Shown piece by piece: positions 1 to 4,244 of a stretch of DNA of 7,195 nt; position 1 is the stretch's first letter; every line of letters starts with the position of its first letter. Below the pieces are notes generated by a model, which saw only the letters and a program-made list of their open reading frames with translations, searched no databases and was not told where the DNA came from. The stretch comes from Candidatus Nitrosopumilus sp. (GTDB taxonomy: Archaea; Thermoproteota; Nitrososphaeria; Nitrososphaerales; Nitrosopumilaceae): the NCBI GenBank assembly GCA_013002265.1, contig JABDKK010000174.1:1-7195 (forward strand). Direction: 5' to 3'. The translations under genes were made by a program, and so were the position numbers.

Positions 1-99
1 CGGGGTCGCCTAGCCTGGTAGGGCGCGCGCCTGGAAATAATTAACCATAAAGCGCGTTCTCGCAAGGGAACGGGAGTTCAAATCTCCCTCCCGGCGCCA
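1..99 (+). tRNA. tRNA-Ser(GGA), intron-containing, first 2 nt outside the window
   Basis: A class II tRNA can be folded by hand. The 3' acceptor strand is TCCCGGC (89-95), followed by discriminator G96 and an encoded CCA (97-99). It pairs with a 5' strand whose last five bases CGGGG are 1-5, so two bases (expected GC) lie before the window. The D arm is 8-24. The anticodon stem is CGCGC (26-30) with GCGCG (52-56). A long variable arm, TTCTC-GCAA-GGGAA (57-70), marks it as serine or leucine. The T arm is GGGAG-TTCAAAT-CTCCC (72-88). After removal of intron 37-50 the loop reads C-U-G-G-A-A-A, giving anticodon GGA (33-35), which reads UCC/UCU serine codons. Discriminator G and the long arm both fit serine. 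The promoter lies outside the window. Confidence 0.93.
37..50 (+). other. 14-nt tRNA intron at canonical position 37/38
   Basis: Removing 37-50 restores a seven-base anticodon loop on a perfect five-pair stem. The junctions fit an archaeal bulge-helix-bulge. Bulge AAA (35-37) is cut after its second base and bulge AAA (49-51) after its second base. Between them, U32-G33-G34 pairs with C45-C46-A47, and C31/U48 is a mismatch. No second inner helix forms, because the remaining loop is only about seven bases, so this is a minimal relaxed motif for the splicing endonuclease. Since A35-A37 and A49-A51 are all A, the borders could shift by one base without changing the product. Confidence 0.8.
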
Positions 100-102
100 T
101 CC

Positions 103-117
103 TTTTAATTTAATTTT
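103..117 (+). terminator. Putative T-rich tRNA terminator
   Basis: A T-rich stretch (TTTTAATTTAATTTT) starts three bases after the CCA end. Archaeal termination typically occurs on U-rich tracts without a hairpin. The same AT-rich block could instead act as a promoter element for the acetyltransferase pseudogene at 126. Confidence 0.35.
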
Positions 118-125
118 GAGGTTTT

Positions 126-597
126 ATGAATGACAAAATACCATTTAACATGGCCGACATTCTTATTCGAAATCCATCAAATGAAGATATTCCACTAGTC
201 CTTGGATTACTCTATGAATTGGGTAGACCAAAACCCCAAAATGATTATCAAGTTGACGATTTTAAAATAATGGTAAAAAATCCATCAAAGATTCTGATAA
301 ACAAATCCTTGTTGCACAACTAAATGATAAAATTGCAGGTATGATTAGTATTATTTTCTTATCTAGATTAAACCAAATAAATTATGAATTGTATATCCCA
401 GAACTACTAGTTGAAAAAAATTATCAAAAACATGGAATAGGCAAAAAACTAATTAAATCCTGCATTGAGATTGCACGAGAAAAAAATGTCATAGAATTAG
501 GCTCGAATCAGGCAATCAAAGAAAAGATTCGCATGAATTTTACAAACATTTGGGATTTGAGCAATCATCACTTTCTTTTACAAAAACAATTAGTTAA
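126..597 (+). pseudogene. GNAT-family N-acetyltransferase, broken by two frame lesions
   Basis: Three consecutive reading frames together encode one GNAT acetyltransferase of about 155 residues; such enzymes transfer an acetyl group from acetyl-CoA to an amine. The first part (126 to about 289) holds an N-terminal stretch around RNPSNEDIPLVLGLLYELG. The second (about 290-510) holds ILVAQLNDKIAGMISI and the acetyl-CoA loop Q-K-H-G-I-G. The third (about 520-597) reads KDSHEFYKHLGFEQ to a TAA at 595-597, matching the family's C-terminal FY-x-x-x-GF motif. Lesion 1, near 287-289, is repaired by one extra A. Lesion 2, near 511-519, is explained by 8 extra bases in an imperfect duplication or by loss of one base. 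The ATG at 126 has a GAGG Shine-Dalgarno at 117-120. The substrate is unknown. Sequencing error is possible but less likely for lesion 2. Confidence 0.82.
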
Positions 598-1291
598 AAT
601 CTTTAGATTTTAATTCGACAATATTTCCACGTTTGAACTTTTTCTTTAATGCAACTAAAATTGGTATTGCAATAATTGAGATTATAACTGCAAAAAATAC
701 TGCAATTGATGCATAGTCATTTACAAATAATTTTGTTTCAAACCATGCTTGCGGTAAAATTGTTAGAAAATCTTCTCCAGAAAAGTCTTCTATTGTTCCA
801 ATGGCTAAACTGTATTTTCCACTTTGATTTTTCTCATCAGATACTACAATAAAATACTGACCATCTGTAGGAATTTCAGTTGTAATTTCCTGTCTTTCCC
901 AATATGTCACCTGACCAAACGGTTCGTAAAATTCACTACTTGGAAATTCTCCAACGTATGGATACTTTTGAACATCTTGACTCTCTATTGAGTCTCCTTG
1001 AAACTCATTACTAACTAAAAACATTGTAGGTGCATACTCTTCTAATCCCTCCATTTTTGGAATTACAAGGCTGGCATAAAGTGAATCTCCTTTTAATGCA
1101 TCAAACTTGTAATATTTTGCCTTATTTGCACCTAGATTCTCATATACTGCCCAAGATATTTTGTGATCAGGAATATTCAATGCTGAATCAAAATCTCTAT
1201 GTGATTCATCATGTAGAATCAATTTGTGTGCATATGCTGAATTAGTCATCATCAATGCTACGACTAATGCTATGGTGAAAATTACTTTCAT
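590..1291 (-). CDS. Secreted, C-terminally membrane-anchored surface protein (233 aa)
   Basis: The predicted protein has a signal peptide (residues 1-21: K2, hydrophobic VIFTIALVVALMM, then A-Y-A before H22). An extracellular domain of about 170 residues follows, then a transmembrane helix (about 195-214) and a basic cytoplasmic tail K-K-K-F-K-R (216-221). The segments YYKFDALKGDSLYASL (60-75) and GQYFIVVSD...GKYSLAIG (144-165) have the pattern of bacterial pre-peptidase C-terminal (PPC)-like beta domains, which is a weak assignment. The reading frame extends 19 codons upstream, but I chose the ATG at 1289-1291. It directly starts a signal peptide and sits 24 bp from a TATA box, which fits a leaderless mRNA. 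The 3' end overlaps the tail of the acetyltransferase pseudogene by 8 bp. I recognise no named family and no enzyme residues; it may be a cell-surface binding protein. Confidence 0.85.
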   Translation of the reverse strand: MKVIFTIALVVALMMTNSAYAHKLILHDESHRDFDSALNIPDHKISWAVYENLGANKAKYYKFDALKGDSLYASLVIPKMEGLEEYAPTMFLVSNEFQGDSIESQDVQKYPYVGEFPSSEFYEPFGQVTYWERQEITTEIPTDGQYFIVVSDEKNQSGKYSLAIGTIEDFSGEDFLTILPQAWFETKLFVNDYASIAVFFAVIISIIAIPILVALKKKFKRGNIVELKSKDFN

Positions 1292-1310
1292 GTTAGCGAT
1301 TTTGAAAATT

Positions 1311-1320
1311 TGTATATTAA
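1311..1320 (-). promoter_or_regulatory. TATA box for the surface-protein gene (leaderless)
   Basis: On the minus strand, TTAATATACA centres near 1315, 24-25 bp before the ATG at 1291. Archaeal transcription starts about 25 bp after the TATA centre, so the transcript should begin at or next to the start codon. No Shine-Dalgarno is visible before that ATG, which agrees with a leaderless mRNA. Confidence 0.6.
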
Positions 1321-1335
1321 GAGGACCCAACAATA

Positions 1336-1353
1336 TTCTAGTTAGCACTAGAA
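1336..1353. repeat. Inverted repeat TTCTAGT-N4-ACTAGAA in a divergent promoter region
   Basis: A perfect 7-bp inverted repeat (1336-1342 and 1347-1353) with spacer TAGC lies between the minus-strand TATA box at 1311-1320 and the plus-strand TATA box at 1373-1380. Position and symmetry suit a dimeric regulator's operator controlling one or both divergent genes. Its middle (1341-1350) is the exact reverse complement of TAGTGCTAAC at 6149-6158. Function is inferred. Confidence 0.5.
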
Positions 1354-1365
1354 CCCATTTTGGGT
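1353..1365. repeat. Short inverted repeat ACCCA-N3-TGGGT
   Basis: A perfect 5-bp inverted repeat with spacer TTT adjoins the longer 1336-1353 repeat and ends 8 bp before the plus-strand TATA box. It sits where an archaeal BRE or activator site would be, and may be a second regulator half-site pair. It is short enough to occur by chance. Confidence 0.35.
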
Positions 1366-1372
1366 ACTATTA

Positions 1373-1380
1373 TTATATTA
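1373..1380 (+). promoter_or_regulatory. TATA box for the zinc-ribbon/PNPOx operon
   Basis: TTATATTA centres near 1376-1377, 24 bp before the ATG at 1400, the spacing of a leaderless archaeal transcript. No Shine-Dalgarno precedes that ATG. The box would drive the three-gene operon 1400-2086. Confidence 0.55.
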
Positions 1381-1399
1381 AAACTACACAATTCCTATC

Positions 1400-1528
1400 A
1401 TGAGTCAGAGATTGGTTCAATCTTGTATTTCATGTGGAAATGAATATTATGAATGGTCTTGTGATCATTGTTATAGTAAATCTGTAATGAAGAAAATTGG
1501 AGAGGAAAAAATTGCTCAAATTAGATGA
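1400..1528 (+). CDS. 42-aa zinc-ribbon microprotein
   Basis: A short ORF starting at ATG 1400 encodes two cysteine pairs, C9-x2-C12 (SCISCG) and C21-x2-C24 (SCDHCY), eight residues apart. They are followed by a basic helical tail (KSVMKKIGEEKIAQIR). Four cysteines at this spacing are typical of a single structural zinc site. The ATG fits a leaderless start from TATA 1373-1380. The 3' end overlaps the next gene by about 17 bases and contains its Shine-Dalgarno, suggesting coupled translation. In relatives the two might be fused, but here they lie in different frames. The function is unknown; zinc-dependent protein-protein or nucleic-acid binding is the usual role of such ribbons. Confidence 0.68.
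   Translation: MSQRLVQSCISCGNEYYEWSCDHCYSKSVMKKIGEEKIAQIR
1499..1505 (+). promoter_or_regulatory. Shine-Dalgarno deciding the TTG start at 1512
   Basis: GGAGAGG lies inside the zinc-ribbon gene, six bases before TTG 1512. An in-frame TTG at 1497 overlaps this element and has no ribosome-binding site of its own, so the downstream TTG is preferred. Confidence 0.55.
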
Positions 1529-1946
1529 CATTGACTACACATCTAGTGTAAGTGATACAAAAATCCCAATACGACTAGGTTATCTTAAACCAAATGGTGC
1601 GCCAAATGTACTATCTTTGTGGCATATCTATATGGATGGCGCAATTTATTGTGCAACTCAAAAAAGTGCAAAAATTGTTTCATACCTGGAGAAACATCCT
1701 CTTTGTGGATTTGAGATAGCTGCTGATAAACCTCCGTACAAAGGAATCCGTGGTGAAGGCTTGGCAGAAATATTAGAGGATCAGGGACAAAGAATTCTTG
1801 ATTTGCTCATTGACAAATATCTTGGAGACAAAGAATCAACCCTGTCCAAATTTTTAAAAGAAAATTCTAATAATGAGGTTGCAATTCGCATTACACCTCA
1901 AAAGATTTTCACTTATGATTATTCCAAGAGAATGAAGGATATTTGA
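1512..1946 (+). CDS. PNPOx-like FMN-binding split-barrel protein (144 aa)
   Basis: The sequence has the hallmarks of the pyridoxamine-5'-phosphate oxidase-like split-barrel family. These are strand IPIRLGYLKPNGAPNVLSLW (19-38), DGAIYCATQKSAKIVSYLEKHP (44-65; the T-x-x-x-S-x-K flavin-phosphate region), and the KGIRGEGLAEI strand (about 78-88). The length of about 145 aa fits the stand-alone group. Members bind FMN, F420 or haem, and some are reductases of unknown substrate. True PNP oxidase activity cannot be inferred, and F420 is a realistic alternative in an archaeon. The TTG at 1512 follows GGAGAGG; a start at 1497 would add five residues. It lies between two zinc-ribbon microproteins, overlapping the first and separated by two bases from the second, so all three are probably one transcript. 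Confidence 0.82.
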   Translation: MLKLDDIDYTSSVSDTKIPIRLGYLKPNGAPNVLSLWHIYMDGAIYCATQKSAKIVSYLEKHPLCGFEIAADKPPYKGIRGEGLAEILEDQGQRILDLLIDKYLGDKESTLSKFLKENSNNEVAIRITPQKIFTYDYSKRMKDI

Positions 1947-1948
1947 TT

Positions 1949-2086
1949 ATGACTGCTGATCATGGATGTCCTACTTGTGGATCTAAAAATTTTGGAAATA
2001 TTGAAATGAAAAAAAATTCTGATGGTACATCATCGTGGAAAAACCAGTGTTATTCGTGCAAAAAGTTTTGGTATTCTTCTCCATAA
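1949..2086 (+). CDS. 45-aa zinc-ribbon microprotein
   Basis: The ORF begins two bases after the stop of the PNPOx-like gene and encodes C7-P-T-C10-G-S and, 24 residues on, C34-Y-S-C37-K-K-F. This CPxCGS ... CxxCxxxF layout resembles the zinc ribbons at the N termini of some transposases and transcription factors. Here it stands alone, with a TAA stop at 2084-2086 and no recombinase downstream. AAGGAT at 1934-1939 is a weak possible ribosome-binding site, and coupling from the previous gene is more likely. It might bind nucleic acid or act as a metal-dependent partner of the flavoprotein; neither is shown by the sequence. Confidence 0.7.
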   Translation: MTADHGCPTCGSKNFGNIEMKKNSDGTSSWKNQCYSCKKFWYSSP

Positions 2087-2125
2087 TTATTATTTAGAAA
2101 AATCATCCCCAACAGAAACCGATTA

Positions 2126-2138
2126 GTTTGTTTTTCTT
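2126..2138 (+). terminator. Putative T-rich terminator after the zinc-ribbon operon
   Basis: GTTTGTTTTTCTT begins about 40 bases after the last stop codon. T-rich non-template tracts without a hairpin are the usual archaeal intrinsic termination signal. Further T runs at 2190-2195 and 2209-2217 could add to it. The rest of 2087-2263 shows only the promoter of the channel gene. Confidence 0.4.
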
Positions 2139-2211
2139 AACTACTCCAATATTTTACCTATATGATTAAATTTCATATGTGGAACACTTGTTTTTAATTA
2201 ACTATGAATTT

Positions 2212-2221
2212 TTTTTTAAAG
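2212..2221 (+). promoter_or_regulatory. Candidate TATA box for the potassium channel gene
   Basis: TTTTTTAAAG centres near 2217, placing transcription start near 2242 and leaving a leader of about 22 nt before ATG 2264. No convincing Shine-Dalgarno is seen in that leader, so both the box and the exact start are uncertain. Confidence 0.35.
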
Positions 2222-2263
2222 CTAAAAATGGAATATGTCCGATTCTATAATTTCTGAATATTC

Positions 2264-3064
2264 ATGGTAAACAGAGCCGTTCAAAGAGCATATGAAATTC
2301 TTGAAGGGACAACCAAAGACAAAGTTACAAGGAGTTTTCAAATATTCATTATTACACTCATTGCAGTAAATGTTCTAGTTGTAATTATAGAAACAGAAGA
2401 ATCTGTTCTTGATGAATATGGTTATCTTTTTACCCCGTTTGAGGTTTTCTCAATCCTAGTTTTTACAGTTGAATATATTAGCAGAATAATTATTTGCAAA
2501 CTAAATCCAAAATATAATAAATCAAAATTTGGAATTTTGAGATTCATTGTTTCTCCAATGATGCTAGTTGATCTTGCTGCAATATTACCATTCTTCCTGC
2601 CATTTGTGGTAACTGATGTCAGATTTATCAGAATAATCCGCCTCTTGAGATTATTCAGATTATTCAAGCTTGCAAGATATTCTGAACCTATGCAAACACT
2701 TGGGGATGTGTTCAGAGCTAAAGCAGGTGATTTGGCAGTTGCATTTTTTATTTTATTTATTGTATTGATTTTTGCATCAAGTCTCATGTATCATGCCGAA
2801 CATGAGGCTCAACCAGATGTATTTTCTAGTATTCCAGCATCAATGTGGTGGGGAATTGTAACTCTAACTACCATTGGATATGGTGATGTTTTTCCTGTCA
2901 CTATACCTGGAAAATTAATTGCAGCAGGAGTGGCAGTTATTGGAATTGCAGTCTATGCCATTCCAACAGGTATCATGGCTTCTGCATTTACTGAGGAGCT
3001 TAGAAAGAAAAAGGAGGCTAAAAACCTAACATGTCCTCACTGTGGTAAGGAATTTCTAGATTGA
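2264..3064 (+). CDS. Voltage-gated potassium channel, 6-TM, with C-terminal CPHC motif (266 aa)
   Basis: This encodes a complete Kv-type subunit, expected to form a tetramer in the cytoplasmic membrane. S1 is about 24-43, S2 57-77 with acidic E70, and S3 96-113 with D103. S4 carries seven basic residues at exact three-residue spacing (R120, R123, R126, R129, R132, K135, R138). S5 is 156-175, the pore helix about 190-202, the selectivity filter T-T-I-G-Y-G-D at 202-208, and S6 about 214-241 with hinge P234. The T-x-G-Y-G-D filter predicts K+ selectivity, and the full S4 predicts voltage gating. Overall it resembles archaeal KvAP-like channels. After a basic stretch (R247-K253) the protein ends in C257-P-H-C260-G-K-E-F, half of a zinc ribbon and unusual for such a short tail. 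It is monocistronic and converges with the oxygenase gene, with 11 bp between the stops. Confidence 0.95.
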   Translation: MVNRAVQRAYEILEGTTKDKVTRSFQIFIITLIAVNVLVVIIETEESVLDEYGYLFTPFEVFSILVFTVEYISRIIICKLNPKYNKSKFGILRFIVSPMMLVDLAAILPFFLPFVVTDVRFIRIIRLLRLFRLFKLARYSEPMQTLGDVFRAKAGDLAVAFFILFIVLIFASSLMYHAEHEAQPDVFSSIPASMWWGIVTLTTIGYGDVFPVTIPGKLIAAGVAVIGIAVYAIPTGIMASAFTEELRKKKEAKNLTCPHCGKEFLD

Positions 3065-3075
3065 TCTTGAAAAAG

Positions 3076-3849
3076 TCAAGCCCATGTGACTATTTTTCTT
3101 TCATCCTCATATATGCCCAAAAACATTGAAAGTGTAATCCTTTGTGTGTCTCCTTTAATTTCTGTAACTTTGTGATAATAATTTGGATTAATAATTGCCA
3201 AATCCCCTACATTAAGATTTGAAATCACGCAAAAGTCTGATGATTTTATAACTTCTGATGAGTATCCAAATTCAATATTTCTAAACCTCTCATTTTCTCT
3301 CTCCCACTGTTTTTTGTAAATTATTAAATCTCCTCCAGATTCTGACTCTTGTAAATGAAGAACACATGACAATTGATAATCAATATCTGCAATATTGTAT
3401 TCTTTACCTTCGAACTTTACATTATCTTTGTGAATTGGAATTTTTCTTCCCTTTTTGTATACTCGAATCATACAAGGTGAGTAGTATTTCTCAGAATCAC
3501 TAGCTAATGTAACTGAATTGACATAAAATAATTTTTTAACTGATTGGCGAATTTTATCAGTTGTTTTTAGATCCCCTAGAAGTTTAGCAAATAATTTTTG
3601 ATTCTTCATTGCATCATCAAAATATTCTTTTCTTTTTGTAATGTATGACATTAGAAATGAACCAATATCTTTGAATTTTTTGTTGTTACGAATTATCAAT
3701 AATGAATTTTCTATTCTATTGACAATTGTATTGCAGGAATCTTTATCATAAAAATTTCTTATAATTATTGCAGGAATTTTTCCAGTTGATAATAATTCTA
3801 AATAATTCCTATTTGGTTCCAAGGTTTCAACAATTATTGGAGACCACAC
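3076..3849 (-). CDS. 2-oxoglutarate/Fe(II)-dependent oxygenase (257 aa)
   Basis: The C-terminal half has the double-stranded beta-helix signature. Iron ligands H140-x-D142 (IPIHKDN) and H226 (YYHKVTE) bracket SGGDLIIY (171-178), and R237 (TQRITLS), eleven residues after the second histidine, probably binds the 2-oxoglutarate carboxylate. This arrangement matches the prolyl-4-hydroxylase-like 2OG-Fe(II) superfamily. Aspartate in HxD (not HxG or HxA) favours hydroxylation over halogenation. The N-terminal 120 residues are mostly helical-looking and probably shape the substrate pocket. The substrate is unknown, and a protein or small molecule is possible. GTG 3849 overlaps the TAG of the upstream 114-aa gene (TAGTG), which strongly indicates coupled translation and a functional link. 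No closer ATG alternative exists near the N terminus. Confidence 0.85.
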   Translation of the reverse strand: MWSPIIVETLEPNRNYLELLSTGKIPAIIIRNFYDKDSCNTIVNRIENSLLIIRNNKKFKDIGSFLMSYITKRKEYFDDAMKNQKLFAKLLGDLKTTDKIRQSVKKLFYVNSVTLASDSEKYYSPCMIRVYKKGRKIPIHKDNVKFEGKEYNIADIDYQLSCVLHLQESESGGDLIIYKKQWERENERFRNIEFGYSSEVIKSSDFCVISNLNVGDLAIINPNYYHKVTEIKGDTQRITLSMFLGIYEDERKIVTWA

Positions 3850-4193
3850 TAATATCCGCCTACACCTGAATGAGACACCTTTGATGATAAGACTCCCGAA
3901 TCATCCCTGCTAATAATTTCACATTTTAGAAAAGCATCAATTAGGCAGGATTTCATTACTTCCTCAGTCCTTTCTGCAACATTTTGAGGCAATCCAGGAA
4001 CGTCTGCCTCAGTAATTCTAATTTTTTCTACATCTGAATAATTATCCTTGTTTCCATCTTTTCTATGAGTCACAGAGATTTCAAATGAATCATTTGATAA
4101 AATCTGATTGCCATTTCCCCAAATAATGTCACTCATACACTGGATTATTTCTTTTAGCATATTAGTACTATTGTAAAATTTGATTTTTGGCAC
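3849..4193 (-). CDS. Unrecognised 114-aa protein coupled to the 2OG oxygenase
   Basis: I do not recognise this family. There is no signal peptide or membrane segment. The N-terminal part holds a hydrophobic/amphipathic segment (MLKEIIQCMSDIIWG, 12-26), then strand-like FEISVTHRKDG and VEKIRITEADVPG. A helix (NVAERTEEVMKSCLIDAFLK, 71-90) and a strand (CEIISRD) follow, and a flexible Ser/Gly tail ends S-H-S-G-V-G-G-Y. Cysteines are C19, C83 and C91. The start is GTG at 4191-4193, the first possible start, 26 bp from TATA-like TTATTTAA on this strand. Its stop overlaps the oxygenase start by one base. The likeliest roles are partner, chaperone or protein substrate of that enzyme; the context supports a link but not which one. 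Confidence 0.75.
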   Translation of the reverse strand: MPKIKFYNSTNMLKEIIQCMSDIIWGNGNQILSNDSFEISVTHRKDGNKDNYSDVEKIRITEADVPGLPQNVAERTEEVMKSCLIDAFLKCEIISRDDSGVLSSKVSHSGVGGY

Positions 4194-4208
4194 TAGACAT
4201 CCCTAGTG
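4191..4208. repeat. Inverted repeat CACTAG-N6-CTAGTG over a start codon
   Basis: Arms 4191-4196 and 4203-4208 are perfect 6-bp complements with spacer ACATCC. The left arm contains the GTG start codon of the 114-aa protein. A regulator bound here would block the predicted transcription start of the oxygenase operon. CTAGTG occurs elsewhere in the window, so chance symmetry is possible. Confidence 0.35.
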
Positions 4209-4215
4209 GTATTTG

Positions 4216-4223
4216 TTAAATAA
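4216..4223. promoter_or_regulatory. Near-symmetric TATA box possibly shared by divergent genes
   Basis: TTAAATAA (TTATTTAA on the other strand) is centred at 4219.5. It lies 25.5 bp from the TTG start at 4245 on the plus strand and 26.5 bp from the GTG start at 4193 on the minus strand, so one box could start leaderless transcripts both ways. A separate minus-strand candidate, ACTTATATTTT at 4229-4239, would give a leader of about 15 nt. Confidence 0.45.
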
Positions 4224-4244
4224 TCTCAAAATATAAGTTACCCA

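Noticed and set aside
1..99. Reading the tRNA as tRNA-Leu because of the long variable arm
   Set aside because: The spliced loop gives anticodon GGA and the discriminator is G, both serine features. A leucine reading would need a different intron and an A discriminator.
126..613. Programmed -1 frameshifting at the two AAAGATTC sites of the acetyltransferase gene
   Set aside because: Both shifts could be read as slippage on A-AAG. But the A runs are only three and four long, no downstream structure is evident, and the second lesion is better explained by an 8-bp imperfect duplication that breaks a conserved GNAT motif.
1030..1245. 71-aa plus-strand ORF
   Set aside because: It lies wholly opposite the surface-protein gene, lacks family motifs and ignores the strong minus-strand coding signal; it is a shadow.
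1497..1511. TTG 1497 as the start of the PNPOx-like gene
   Set aside because: The GGAGAGG element would overlap that start codon and its first codons, and no ribosome-binding site precedes 1497; TTG 1512 has correct spacing.
1949..2086. Remnant of a transposase because of the CPxCGS zinc ribbon
   Set aside because: The ORF is complete with start and stop, is two bases from an operon partner, and no catalytic domain or terminal inverted repeats follow.
2422..2787. 121-aa minus-strand ORF opposite the potassium channel
   Set aside because: It covers the S2-S5 region of an unmistakable channel and has no recognisable motif or promoter.
3849..4193. Calling the 114-aa protein a RiPP precursor
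   Set aside because: The gly-rich tail is short, there is no leader-processing site, transporter or protease nearby, and the main body looks like a folded domain; kept only as one possibility in the findings.
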